Origin: an uncultured Acidobacteriia bacterium
GTDB lineage: Bacteria > Acidobacteriota > Terriglobia > Bryobacterales > Bryobacteraceae
Length of the DNA: 64,000 nucleotides
Assembly (NCBI GenBank): GCA_903851195.1
Contig: CAINNJ010000017.1
Location: forward strand, 1-64,000
Direction: 5' to 3'
The number at the start of each line of letters is the position of its first letter. Within the stretch, counting starts at the first letter, position 1. This document shows positions 17,901 through 25,637 of the stretch, piece after piece. Below the pieces are notes generated by a model that made no database searches, had not been told where the DNA came from, and saw only the letters and a list, made by a program, of their open reading frames with translations. The position numbers were made by a program, and so were the translations under genes.

Positions 17901-18079
17901 TTGGTGGTGGCGTTATATGTATCGCGAGTGTTGTTTTCAATCGCGGACACGGCGGCGCCACGGATGACGCTGCCGGCCGGATCGGTAACGGTTCCTACCA
18001 GTGCCGTTGTGGTTGCTATCTGCGCCTGGAGGGACACACAGGCAAGCAGCAGACAACCCGCTGAATGTGAAAGACGCAT
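14933..18079 (-). CDS. Oar-like TonB-dependent outer-membrane receptor
   Basis: The protein has 1048 residues. A signal peptide is followed by a carboxypeptidase-regulatory-like domain (residues 25-110, with LVGTVTDPAGSVI and TTNEQGYYNI). Next come a plug-like region (LPLNGRDPLKL, SVDAVQEVQVQTGTYSAQYG) and a long beta-barrel ending in Phe (FGLRLSF), the usual barrel-assembly signal. There is no obvious TonB box. Proteins of this kind are greatly expanded in Acidobacteriota and are thought to bind or import large carbohydrates or other polymers. Start ATG at 18079 is backed by AGGGGT about 12 bases upstream and a good promoter. The ligand is unknown. Confidence 0.85.
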   Translation of the reverse strand: MRLSHSAGCLLLACVSLQAQIATTTALVGTVTDPAGSVIRGAAVSAIENNTRDTYNATTNEQGYYNIQFVRIGDYTITIRQAGFQTSEIKNVHIDLNQVVRNDATLRIGDVTQTINVESTAAAIKTDDASVSETISVRNVSELPLNGRDPLKLAAITAGTITGLKNPNGVPPGQDFIGAGTREITNSVSLDGISIVNNLITTTPTRPSVDAVQEVQVQTGTYSAQYGAYMGVHIDVVTKSGTNDIHGSLAEFVRNDKFDARNYFLSPTAAKTPLRQNQFGFEFDGPVTIPKLYNGKNKTFFMGSYEGLRQIRQSSGRASVLTPLMFAGDFSETTTIVKDPLNGNAPFPGNKIPANRLAPISQKLQQYYVAPNLPGLSNNLSYSAANNNNTDQSVDRVDQNFGTNARVYFRFQVQKQDLLQGAAVPSSASTGTVTTRNYGFGYTQTLSPVLVNDLRLGKQWFITSTLNDFYVKGLTHAGKDLGIPGFDGDVAFNNPGIPEFNVTGFSGWGNSGSNWFQDDSTWQGSDQLSWSHGAHTIIGGAEFRKLETGRAAQNSPRGAFTFNGQYSGYAPADFLMGFIQSDTTDSLQVRGLVAEWRDGFFVTDKWQVSRKLTLNVGLRYELPTVPYTVNGNATILNAAQTALIPGNAPVKGFQFTGPQHKDFAPRLGLAYRITEKTVFRAGVGIYYNPNHTNSFTLANTNPPFATQTSFTSSPTVPQFTYANPLGTAGPAGPTNAFTVNPNLATPRMNQWSAGIDRELWKGAGLEVSYLGSHQYHLDRSFYNNTPQPGPGAVNPRRPNPLFVSIRTIQNDEIANYEALSVVVRQRLSHRLTFLANYTWAHTLDVSSDSNNGGAPMNPYNWRADYGNSNWDIRHRLVASFVYDIPVFPTTNPVLKAVFSNWQMNAIYTEQTGLPFNVSSPNDPANTSSGGTARPDLVATPSSNCGDAHLTGCIASSAFALVPTGIYRYGNAGRNLLHGPGLVNMDFSFFRNIPLKERLKLQFRAEMFNLLNHPNFGNPSSTFNTSSFGNITGTTTDNRDVQFGLRLSF

Positions 18080-18102
18080 GAATCGTTGACACCCCTAACA
18101 GG

Positions 18103-18131
18103 ATTCTAAGCGTCGCGGCTGTGAGTTTCAA
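18103..18131 (-). promoter_or_regulatory. Sigma-70-type promoter of the Oar-like gene
   Basis: On the minus strand TTGAAA (18131-18126) and TAGAAT (18108-18103) are separated by exactly 17 bases. The predicted transcript start lies near 18096, about 17 bases before the ATG at 18079. Confidence 0.55.
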
Positions 18132-18159
18132 CCCGTCTTACGGAGAAAGGCTGTTTCGG

Positions 18160-19395
18160 TCAGTATAAGATGCGGGTCCGGATGGTGCCGCAGACACCAT
18201 CGAGAAGACGCTTCAGGTTTTGCGAGACTTCGCGCTGCTCGGTTTCGATATCGATCACGACGTAGCCGATCGCCGGATTCGTCTGCAAATACTGCGCGGC
18301 GATGTTGATTTTCTCTTCCGAGAAGATCGCGTTGATGCAGGAGAGAACGCCCGGCTGGTTGTGATGGATGTGCAGCAGGCGGTGGTGACCCGGATGTTCC
18401 GGGAGGGAGACTTCGGGAAAGTTCACGGCCGCAAGCGTGGAGCCGTTGTTGCTGTATTTGATCAGCTTTTCGGCGACTTCGCGCCCGATGTTGGTCTGCG
18501 CCTCTTCGGTGCTGCCGGCGATGTGCGGGGTCAGCAGGACGTTTTCGCGGCCGCGCAGGGGGGAGACAAATTCATCGCCCGCGCCTTTGGGTTCTTTGGG
18601 GAAGACGTCGAGCGCGGCGGCGGCGATATGGCCGGAATCGAGGGCAGTGGCAAGGGCGTCGATATCCACGACCGTGCCGCGGGCGGCGTTGATCAGCATG
18701 GCGCCGGGCTTCATCTGGGCCAGTTCCGGTTCGCCGATCATGTTCTTCGTCTGCGGTGTTTCCGGCACGTGGAGCGTGACGACATCGGCGCGTTCGAACA
18801 GCGTCTGCGAGGAGACCTGGGTGGCATTGCCGAGGGCCAGTTTCGATTCGGTGTCGTAGAAGATCACGCGCATGCCGAGCGATTCGGCCAGCACACCCAC
18901 CTGGGTGCCGATGTGGCCATAGCCGACGATGCCAAGCGTTTTGCCGCGCACTTCGTGCGAACCGGTGGCCGTCTTGATCCACTTGCCGGCGTGGGTCTGC
19001 GCGTTCCGCCAGGGGATGCCGCGCATCAGCATGATGGTTTCGGCGAGCACCAGTTCGGCGACGCTGCGGGTATTGGAGAACGGCGCGTTGAACACCGGGA
19101 TGCCGCGTTCCTGGGCGACCTGCAGATCCACCTGATTGGTGCCGATGCAGAAGCAGCCGACGCCGATCAGACGATGCGCGGCCTCGAAGACCCGTGCAGT
19201 GAGATGCGTGGCGGAGCGAATGCCGACGAAGGAGGCGTCGTGGATCGATTCGATCAGCTGCTCTTCCGGCAGGGATTTCCTGTGATATTCAATCTCGCTG
19301 TAGCCGTCGTCGCGAAACGCCGAGACGGCGCTGGGATCGATGCCTTCCAGCAGGAGAATTTTGATCTTGTTTTTATCGAGAGAGGTGGGACTCAA
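18160..19395 (-). CDS. serA: D-3-phosphoglycerate dehydrogenase SerA
   Basis: This enzyme makes 3-phosphohydroxypyruvate from 3-phosphoglycerate with NAD, the first step of serine synthesis. It closely follows the Escherichia coli-type SerA along its length: GCFCIGTNQVDL, NAPFSNTRSVAEL, LGIVGYGHIGTQ for NAD, RGTVVDIDAL, the HIAGST catalytic His region, and a C-terminal ACT domain (MGYVV-like AIGYVVIDIE) for serine feedback. TTG at 19395 is chosen because it gives 411 residues, almost the E. coli length (410), and starts where similarity begins. An upstream in-frame ATG at 19488 would add a junk tail that runs through a terminator. TAGGTTAG lies upstream as a weak ribosome-binding site. Confidence 0.93.
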   Translation of the reverse strand: MSPTSLDKNKIKILLLEGIDPSAVSAFRDDGYSEIEYHRKSLPEEQLIESIHDASFVGIRSATHLTARVFEAAHRLIGVGCFCIGTNQVDLQVAQERGIPVFNAPFSNTRSVAELVLAETIMLMRGIPWRNAQTHAGKWIKTATGSHEVRGKTLGIVGYGHIGTQVGVLAESLGMRVIFYDTESKLALGNATQVSSQTLFERADVVTLHVPETPQTKNMIGEPELAQMKPGAMLINAARGTVVDIDALATALDSGHIAAAALDVFPKEPKGAGDEFVSPLRGRENVLLTPHIAGSTEEAQTNIGREVAEKLIKYSNNGSTLAAVNFPEVSLPEHPGHHRLLHIHHNQPGVLSCINAIFSEEKINIAAQYLQTNPAIGYVVIDIETEQREVSQNLKRLLDGVCGTIRTRILY

Positions 19396-19431
19396 ATCTA
19401 ACCTATTATCGCATTCGGGCGAATGGAGCTG

Positions 19432-19479
19432 AAAAAAAGGGCGGGGATCGCGATCATTGACAGATCGCGATCCCCGCCC
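19432..19479 (-). terminator. Strong intrinsic terminator of the OmpA-family gene
   Basis: On the minus strand a perfect 17-base-pair stem (19479-19463 with 19455-19439, 7-base loop) is followed by seven T (19438-19432). It lies 35 bases after the OmpA-family stop and just upstream of serA. Each arm contains GATCGCGATC, itself a palindrome. Confidence 0.9.
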
Positions 19480-19513
19480 GGGTGACAACGGAGCGAGGGG
19501 TGTAATTACCCCT

Positions 19514-21343
19514 TTATTTGGGGCAACCCTTGGCCTGAATGTCCTTCGCGGGAGCTTCCTTCAGACCGGTGAGACCGGCCGGCATGGCAGCGCCGCTCGG
19601 AACGATGTAGACTTCCACGCGGCGATACTGCGCGCGCTTGTCGGAGTCTTTGATCGACGCGCCGCCCTTTTCCTTCACGTTGGTGGAGGAACCGCAAAGA
19701 GCCGGACGCGTTTCGGAACCCTGTTCGGTGCCGACGGAGTTGATCATGATGCGGCTGAGGTCGAGCGAGGGGCAGATACCCTTGCCGGCGCTGAGCACAG
19801 CGGCGCTGTTGATGACACGGGCCTGATCGAGAACGGAACCCGCTTTGCCTTTTTCGGAGGCGTCGCGATGGCCGATGAGGATCACTTTGGCGCCGGGATC
19901 GGAGCGCAGCAGCGGGGTCAGTTCTTCGAGCAGCAGGCGCTTGGCGCAGTTGTTGACGCGGGCGCTCATCTGCGGGAAGACCAGGTCGTCGAGGCGACGG
20001 GCTTCCGCGTTCAGCGTGACGGTGACGTCGGCGCCGGCGGAGGCAGTCTGGTTGTGGGCGTCGGTTGCGGTGGCGGTCAGGTGGACCGTCTTCGACTGCG
20101 CTTTCAGGCGGTTGGCCGTATCGAAGCTGAGCGCCTTGGAATCGAAGGTGCTGCCCGAGACGCCTTCGCCGGAGTAACGAACCGTCGCCGGGCCGCCGCA
20201 TTCGGAGCCGTTGGCCGTGGCCGACAGCGGAATGGTGCCGCCAAACGGAATGCTGGAGGGCGATACCGCGAAGCGGATGGTGGGCGGCGTGAGCGGCTTG
20301 ATCATGACGGTAACGGGGTTCGAGGTGGCGGAACTGTCGCCCGCGCTCACCTTCACCGTGATGCTCTTGCTGCCGGAAGTGCCGGCCGTGGGAACGTTGA
20401 ACGAAGACGATGTCGCGCCGGAGACCGGGGAGCCATCCACCATCCACTGGTAGGAAGGCGTCTGGTCAGGCAGCCAGCCGGTGGCGTTCGCGGTCAGGCG
20501 GACGTCGGAACCCGCGCAGACATCCTGCGCGCCGGTGATGCCGGAGATCTGGATGTTCGCCTTGGGAGCTGGCGGCGGGGGCGGCGGCGGCGCCGGGGCT
20601 GGCGGAGGCGGCGGCTCGTGATAGCGCAGGCGGAAGACCAGACCGACGCTGGCCGTCAGAGAGCTTTCGTGCTGGTCGGTGCCGGGGAGCCAGTAGGAAC
20701 CGGCGGCGCCGGGGATGCCGGGCAGGCCGAAGTGCGGCGTGCCGGAGCGCATGCCGCGGAGGTCGAAGCGAACGCCCCAGCGCGGCGATTCATTGATCTT
20801 CAGGCCGACGCCATAGACGAGGGCGGTGCGGTTGCCGCCGCTGTTCTGCACGCCCGGGAGAGGCGTGCCGCCGGCGTGATACCAGATGTAGCCCGGGCCA
20901 ACGAGCATGAAGGGGCGGTACTTGGCTTCGCGCGGCGTGAAATGCACGACGCCGGCGCCGTAGAGAAGGGAGCTTGAGGAAGTTTCCGAGCTGAAACTGT
21001 TGCCGCCAACGGGCAGCAGGCGCAGCCGGTTGTAGCCCAGCTGGATTCCTTCTTCGAGTGAGATGTACTTGTGAACGTCCTCGGTGAGGCGCTCTCCCCA
21101 TGTGCCGGCGGGGCCGAACTGGTGGATGGCGGCGTTATGACCTTGTCCGAACTGGAACCACTGCCAGCCGGCGAAAATGCTCATGTCCAGCGTGGAATAG
21201 CCAGCCGCGACGTTACTGTCGGCCTTTTTGGTGTCGGCCTTGGTGTCCTGCGCGGCCGCCACCCCGGTCATCAGCAGCGATGCGGTGATGGCCAGAACGG
21301 CGGTACGCCAGGGATGGGTACTTGAGTCAGACCTCTTGTTCAT
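19514..21343 (-). CDS. OmpA-family outer-membrane protein with Ig-like domains
   Basis: The protein has 609 residues: signal peptide (ending VAAAQ), an outer-membrane beta-barrel (about 30-220), a Pro/Ala-rich hinge near 240-260, two Ig/PKD-like beta-sandwiches (about 265-440), and a C-terminal OmpA domain. The last carries LLRSDPGAKVILIGHRD and KRAQYRRVEVYI, which anchor to peptidoglycan in this family. ATG at 21343 is chosen because its ATGA overlaps the upstream gene's stop and AAGGAG lies 11 bases before it. The gene tethers the outer membrane to the wall, with extra beta domains that could reach partners. Its ligand is unknown. Confidence 0.85.
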   Translation of the reverse strand: MNKRSDSSTHPWRTAVLAITASLLMTGVAAAQDTKADTKKADSNVAAGYSTLDMSIFAGWQWFQFGQGHNAAIHQFGPAGTWGERLTEDVHKYISLEEGIQLGYNRLRLLPVGGNSFSSETSSSSLLYGAGVVHFTPREAKYRPFMLVGPGYIWYHAGGTPLPGVQNSGGNRTALVYGVGLKINESPRWGVRFDLRGMRSGTPHFGLPGIPGAAGSYWLPGTDQHESSLTASVGLVFRLRYHEPPPPPAPAPPPPPPPAPKANIQISGITGAQDVCAGSDVRLTANATGWLPDQTPSYQWMVDGSPVSGATSSSFNVPTAGTSGSKSITVKVSAGDSSATSNPVTVMIKPLTPPTIRFAVSPSSIPFGGTIPLSATANGSECGGPATVRYSGEGVSGSTFDSKALSFDTANRLKAQSKTVHLTATATDAHNQTASAGADVTVTLNAEARRLDDLVFPQMSARVNNCAKRLLLEELTPLLRSDPGAKVILIGHRDASEKGKAGSVLDQARVINSAAVLSAGKGICPSLDLSRIMINSVGTEQGSETRPALCGSSTNVKEKGGASIKDSDKRAQYRRVEVYIVPSGAAMPAGLTGLKEAPAKDIQAKGCPK

Positions 21344-23448
21344 TGAAACATCTTCTCCTTGAAAGTAGTGGTGCACGCTGAAGACCTTCCGGCCTGAGCG
21401 CAGATGCGATTAAAAGATCCACCCGTTTCAGACCCTGAAACAGACAGGTCTGTTGCCGGATAGCTGGAACCAGTGCCCTTCGAGCCTGAAAGCGGAGCAC
21501 TTGAAGCACCGTAACCGGACCGTACTGCCGCCGCCCCGGCCAGCGAAGAAGCTTCGAAGGATGGAATTGCCGCGGAAAATATCCCCCGGCGCGGGAACAG
21601 CGCGAACAATTTGTCGGGAACGGAAGGCAGGACGAACAAAGAGGAAGGGCCGTTATTACCCTGGGTCTCCTCGTCGAGCGGAGTCCACTGCAGTCCGCCG
21701 TTGCCGGAAACATAAACCCGGCCGCCCTGCGACACGAAGGCCTCGGAGGGGCGGGTGGGGTGGAAGAGGACCAGACTGGCCGTCTCCGCCCGCAGGCCGT
21801 TGCGCACCGGAGTCCAGGTGCGGCATTCATCGACGGAGCGAAAGAGGCCTGCGGAAGTCGCCGCAAGGGCGATGTTGCGGGATGCCACATCGAAAGCCAG
21901 ACCGTACCAGGTGACGGCGGACTGCGGTTCGCCGCATTTCTTCCAGTCGCTGCCATCGTCGCTGTGCAGGGCACCGGAACCGGTGAGCGCGAAGATCCGC
22001 GCGGCGCCGGACCGGTTGAGGGAATCCACTGTCGCATCGGAGACTTTCGTCCACGTGGTGCCGTCCGCGGTTCGGAAAAGGCCCTGCTCGGTGCCGGCGA
22101 GGAGGGCGGTGGAAGAGACCGGCAGCAACGCGGTGATCCGGGTTCCGGGCGGCGGCGTTTTGTAGGTCGTCCACGTTTTGCCGGCATCCGCCGATTTCAG
22201 AAGCCCGTGATAGCCTGCGCCAAACAGAATTTTTGCGTTATCCGGCGCAGCCGCCATTAATAAAAGTTGTTCGGAGGGCGCATCGCCGGCGTGAGTCCAG
22301 CGAAGGCCGAGGTTGTCGGTGCGGTAGACGCCGCCGGAGACCGGTTCGTAGACGCTGCTCGAATAGAGCTGGCCGCCCGCGCCGGTCAGGGTGGTGAAAT
22401 TGCGGTTCGTGAAGCCGTAGTTGATTTCGTGGAGGCTGTTGCCGCTGTCGGTGCTGACCAGCAGTCCGGCGGTGGTCGACGCGAAGAAGACCCGGCCTGG
22501 CACGAACGGATCGAACGCAACGGACTTAATCGCCTCCGTGCTGACGGAACGCCAGGCGTGCCCGCCATCGCCCGATTTCATGAGGCCCTGGGTGGTGCCG
22601 GCGAAAACCACCTGATCGTTTTTCGGATCGATGGCGACGAAGTAAGTCCGGAAGGCGCCGCCGGGGAGAGCTAATTTGTTCCATCGTTCGGCCGCGTTCA
22701 CACTGCCGTAGACACCGCTGCAGGCGCTGGCGAACACGCGGGAAGGCTTCAACGGATCGACCTGAATGCTGAACACATCCGAATCGTCGATCATGCCGTC
22801 GTGAATCGACTGCCAGGTCTGGCCGCCGTTGGTGGTTCTCCACGGCAGGTGAGTGGTTCCCGCGTAGATGGTCGAACTGTCGTCGGGATGAAAGGCCAGC
22901 GAGACAACGGGCCGCAACTCGGAATCGCCGGCGGTCGAAATATGCGACCAGGCGGCGCCGGTATCCCTGCTCAGCCAGACGCCGGACGAAGTGCCGGCTG
23001 CCACCACGTCCGGGTTCTTCGCCCAGATGGCCAGAGACCAGACGCCCAGGCCCTTGGTGGCGGGCAGTAGGGTCCAGGTGTTTCCGCCGTCGGTCGTCTT
23101 ATAAACGCCCGAAGTCCAGGCGTTTTCGGATTCCACGCCCGCGTACCAGACGGCTCCGGAGCGCGGATCGATTTCGAGCGCATGCAGCACGCCCGCGAAC
23201 TGTGCGGGAAAGGGAACGTGCGACCACCAGGCGCCGCCGTTGCGCGAAACATAAAGCAGGCCGTTATGCGCGCCCGCCAGCACGAGATTTCTGGCCGCGG
23301 GGCTTGTGCGGATTAATTCGGCCGCGCCACCGAAGGGGCCGGTGCCTTTCCAGGTGGCGGCGGAGAGAGGGGCAAGAACAAGAAGAGCGAGCGCCGACGC
23401 GGTCAGCGTCGCGCGCAAACTCCCGACCTGGCTCTGCCTGTCTTCCAT
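21340..23448 (-). CDS. Secreted BNR/sortilin-type beta-propeller protein
   Basis: The 702-residue protein has a signal peptide (ending PLSAATW) and many repeats of the form VYKTTDGGNTWTLL, VWLSRDTGAAW, LLKSADAGKTW. These are BNR/Asp-box repeats as in sortilin- and YCF48-like propellers, and they fill most of the chain. No catalytic residues stand out, so binding or scaffolding is likelier than hydrolysis. The coding end overlaps the start of the OmpA-family gene as ATGA, so the two are a translationally coupled pair. AAGGAG immediately precedes the ATG at 23448. It is divergent from the CBM9-like gene. Confidence 0.85.
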   Translation of the reverse strand: MEDRQSQVGSLRATLTASALALLVLAPLSAATWKGTGPFGGAAELIRTSPAARNLVLAGAHNGLLYVSRNGGAWWSHVPFPAQFAGVLHALEIDPRSGAVWYAGVESENAWTSGVYKTTDGGNTWTLLPATKGLGVWSLAIWAKNPDVVAAGTSSGVWLSRDTGAAWSHISTAGDSELRPVVSLAFHPDDSSTIYAGTTHLPWRTTNGGQTWQSIHDGMIDDSDVFSIQVDPLKPSRVFASACSGVYGSVNAAERWNKLALPGGAFRTYFVAIDPKNDQVVFAGTTQGLMKSGDGGHAWRSVSTEAIKSVAFDPFVPGRVFFASTTAGLLVSTDSGNSLHEINYGFTNRNFTTLTGAGGQLYSSSVYEPVSGGVYRTDNLGLRWTHAGDAPSEQLLLMAAAPDNAKILFGAGYHGLLKSADAGKTWTTYKTPPPGTRITALLPVSSTALLAGTEQGLFRTADGTTWTKVSDATVDSLNRSGAARIFALTGSGALHSDDGSDWKKCGEPQSAVTWYGLAFDVASRNIALAATSAGLFRSVDECRTWTPVRNGLRAETASLVLFHPTRPSEAFVSQGGRVYVSGNGGLQWTPLDEETQGNNGPSSLFVLPSVPDKLFALFPRRGIFSAAIPSFEASSLAGAAAVRSGYGASSAPLSGSKGTGSSYPATDLSVSGSETGGSFNRICAQAGRSSACTTTFKEKMFQ

Positions 23449-23567
23449 GCTCCTTCTACTTTCTCACGAATAAGCCGCATAGTGAAGGGTTTAGAACTTT
23501 CTAATGTTGTATTTAGCGATGATTTTGCGGCGCGGGTGCGGCATAATTCGATCAGCAGGCCGACACG

Positions 23568-24257
23568 ATGTCCACATTGGTACTCTTCTTCGCACTCATG
23601 CAATCCCCGACGCCCAACGCTCCTACGAATGTAATTGAAAGCACCCGCTCGGAACGCGACTGGAAACCGGCGGCGGATCCGGACTCTCCCGCCTGGGCCG
23701 GACAGAAAAGCGTGCTGGCGACGCGGGATTTCTTCGGCCAGCCGGTGCCGCTCTCGCCGACGGAGATCCGCTCGCGCTGGACAAATGATTATTTGTATTT
23801 GTTCTACGTATGTCCCTATAAGAATCTGAATTTAAAACCAAATCCTGTAACCACCGCGGAAACGGACAAGTTATGGGACTGGGATGTCGCGGAGGCGTTT
23901 CTCGGTTCGGACTTCAGTCATATCGGACTCTACAAGGAGTTTCAGGTTTCCCCGCGGGGCGAGTATGTGGATCTGGATATTAATCGCGAGGACCCGAAAG
24001 CCGCGCTGGGCGTCGGGTGGCAGTCGGGCTTTCTGGTAGCGGCCCGGATCGACGAGCAGGCACACCTCTGGTACGGGGAGATGAGAATCCCGTTCGCCAG
24101 TCTGGGGCTGCCCGCGCCAAAACCAGGCGACCAATTGCGCGCCGGACTGTACCGGATCGAGGGCGCGGAACCGAACCGCATTTATGTGACCTGGCAGCCT
24201 ACCGGGAAAAAGTCGTTCCATGAACCGGCGGCGTTTGGGTTGCTGGTTCTGCGGTAG
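23568..24257 (+). CDS. Carbohydrate-binding family 9-like protein
   Basis: The protein has 229 residues. It begins with a short hydrophobic leader (MSTLVLFFALMQS) and then shows a single CBM9-like beta-sandwich: SRWTNDYLYLFYVCPY near 75, LWDWDVAEAFLG near 105, YKEFQVSPRGEYVDL near 125, and WYGEMRIPFASLG near 170. Related domains bind sugars, often at chain ends, and occur in secreted acidobacterial and Planctomycete proteins. It stands alone. Its last codons are duplicated downstream as a 20-base tandem repeat. Ligand unknown. Confidence 0.75.
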   Translation: MSTLVLFFALMQSPTPNAPTNVIESTRSERDWKPAADPDSPAWAGQKSVLATRDFFGQPVPLSPTEIRSRWTNDYLYLFYVCPYKNLNLKPNPVTTAETDKLWDWDVAEAFLGSDFSHIGLYKEFQVSPRGEYVDLDINREDPKAALGVGWQSGFLVAARIDEQAHLWYGEMRIPFASLGLPAPKPGDQLRAGLYRIEGAEPNRIYVTWQPTGKKSFHEPAAFGLLVLR

Positions 24258-24300
24258 AGAGGCTGGTGCTGCGGTAGAGCTGCTGGTTCTTCGGTAGGGA
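24241..24300 (+). repeat. Three 20-bp tandem repeats across a stop codon
   Basis: Units begin at 24241, 24261 and 24281; each follows TGCTGGTTCTGCGGTAGAGA with one to five changes. The first unit holds the last codons and stop of the CBM9-like gene. Each unit keeps an in-phase-looking CGGTAG, so the gene end has been copied twice into the short gap before the rmuC stop. Confidence 0.8.
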
Positions 24301-24305
24301 AGCCG

Positions 24306-25565
24306 CTAGCCGGCCAGCTGAATAACTTTGCGATCGTCGGTGTCTTCGGTATCCACGTTCTTCAGCCGCTTCTCGATGGCGCGTGTGCGGATGGCCGCGT
24401 CGTCCACGGTCTGGGTGGCCTGATCGAGTCGTTTGCGGATGAGTTCGAGCACTTGCGAGTATTTGCCGAACTGCGTTTTCACGTCGCCCAACAGCTTCCA
24501 GACTTCGCCCGAGCGCTGCTGAATCGCCAGCGTGCGGAAACCCATCTGCAGACTGTTCAGGAGGGCGGCGAAGGTGGTGGGGCCCGCCAGCACCACGCGA
24601 AAATCGCGCTGCAGCGTTTCGGCGAGACCGGGACGGCGGAGCGCTTCGGCATACAGGCCTTCGGTGGCCAGAAACAGAATGCCGAAGTCGGTGGTGTGGG
24701 GCGGCGCAAGGTATTTGCCGCTGAAGGTTTTCGCGCAGGCCCGGATGACGGTTTCCAGTTCGCGGGAGCAGGATTCGACGGCTTCCACGTCGCAGCGTTC
24801 GGCTGCCGCGGCGAGCCGCTGGTAGGTTTCCGAGGGGAACTTGGCGTCCACCGGGAGCCAGACGGGGGTGCCGGCATCCGGCCCGGGCAGTTTGATGGCG
24901 AATTCCACCCGTTCGCCGGAGCCTGTGGGCGAGACATTGCGCGCGAACTGCTCGGGCGAGAGGAGTTGCGTGAGCAGGTTTTCGAGCTGCACTTCGCCCC
25001 AGGCGCCGCGGGTGGTCACGTTGGTGAGGACGCGTTTCAGGTCGCCCACTCCCGAGGCCAGATTCTGCATCTCGCCCAGGCCTTTGTGGACCTGTTCCAG
25101 ACGCTCACTCACGAGGCGGAACGATTCGCCGAGGCGTGTTTCGAGGGTGGTCTGGAGTTTTTCATCCACCGTCTGCCGCATCTGCTCCAGCTTCTTCTCG
25201 TTGCCGGTCTGGAGGGCGAGAAGGCGCTGGTCCATGGCGACGCGGATGCCGTCGAGTTCGCGCCGCTGGTCGCGCTGCATCTCGAGAAGCTGCTGGGTGA
25301 CGGACATGCGCAGGGCTTCGGACCGCTGGTCCGTCTGGACGGCGAAGCGCTGCAGACCCACGGAGAGTTCCTCGCGCAGAGCGCGGCTTTCGTCCGCCTG
25401 TTGCTGGCGGCTGCGGCCGATGTCGTCCCGGAGACGGGCTTCGAGTTGACGCGAGGCGTCCTGGCGGCTGGCTTCGTCCGCCGTCTGATTGCGGAGCCGG
25501 AAGAGCAGCAGCAGGTTCAGCGCGAGGATGGCGGCCAACAGAACGACGAGAGCGACGGAAAACAT
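24306..25565 (-). CDS. rmuC: DNA recombination protein RmuC
   Basis: The 419-residue protein starts with one membrane segment (MFSVALVVLLAAILALNLLLL), followed by a long coiled coil (about 30-170) and then the RmuC core: RGAWGEVQLENLL near 210, WLPVDAKFPSETYQRL near 255, DFGILFLATEGLYAE near 315, and GPTTFAALLNSLQMGFRTLAI near 345-365. RmuC is a predicted nuclease-like protein that limits inversion at short repeats. ATG at 25565 is preferred over 25631 because it starts the membrane segment and has AGGA upstream. It may form a pair with the upstream AMP-ligase gene, 72 bases away. Confidence 0.9.
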   Translation of the reverse strand: MFSVALVVLLAAILALNLLLLFRLRNQTADEASRQDASRQLEARLRDDIGRSRQQQADESRALREELSVGLQRFAVQTDQRSEALRMSVTQQLLEMQRDQRRELDGIRVAMDQRLLALQTGNEKKLEQMRQTVDEKLQTTLETRLGESFRLVSERLEQVHKGLGEMQNLASGVGDLKRVLTNVTTRGAWGEVQLENLLTQLLSPEQFARNVSPTGSGERVEFAIKLPGPDAGTPVWLPVDAKFPSETYQRLAAAAERCDVEAVESCSRELETVIRACAKTFSGKYLAPPHTTDFGILFLATEGLYAEALRRPGLAETLQRDFRVVLAGPTTFAALLNSLQMGFRTLAIQQRSGEVWKLLGDVKTQFGKYSQVLELIRKRLDQATQTVDDAAIRTRAIEKRLKNVDTEDTDDRKVIQLAG

Positions 25566-25637
25566 TTCAGCACTATCCTGTTTCCAGGATAACACCGAAT
25601 GGCGAACAGCGGGCGAAGAGCTTCGTTCCAAAAGAGC

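Noticed and set aside
21340-23448. Photosystem assembly factor (YCF48-like)
   Set aside because: The BNR repeats give such hits, but there are no photosynthesis genes and the protein has a secretion leader and an envelope partner.
24241-24300. Short repeat array considered as CRISPR
   Set aside because: The units are directly adjacent with no spacers and include a stop codon of a real gene.
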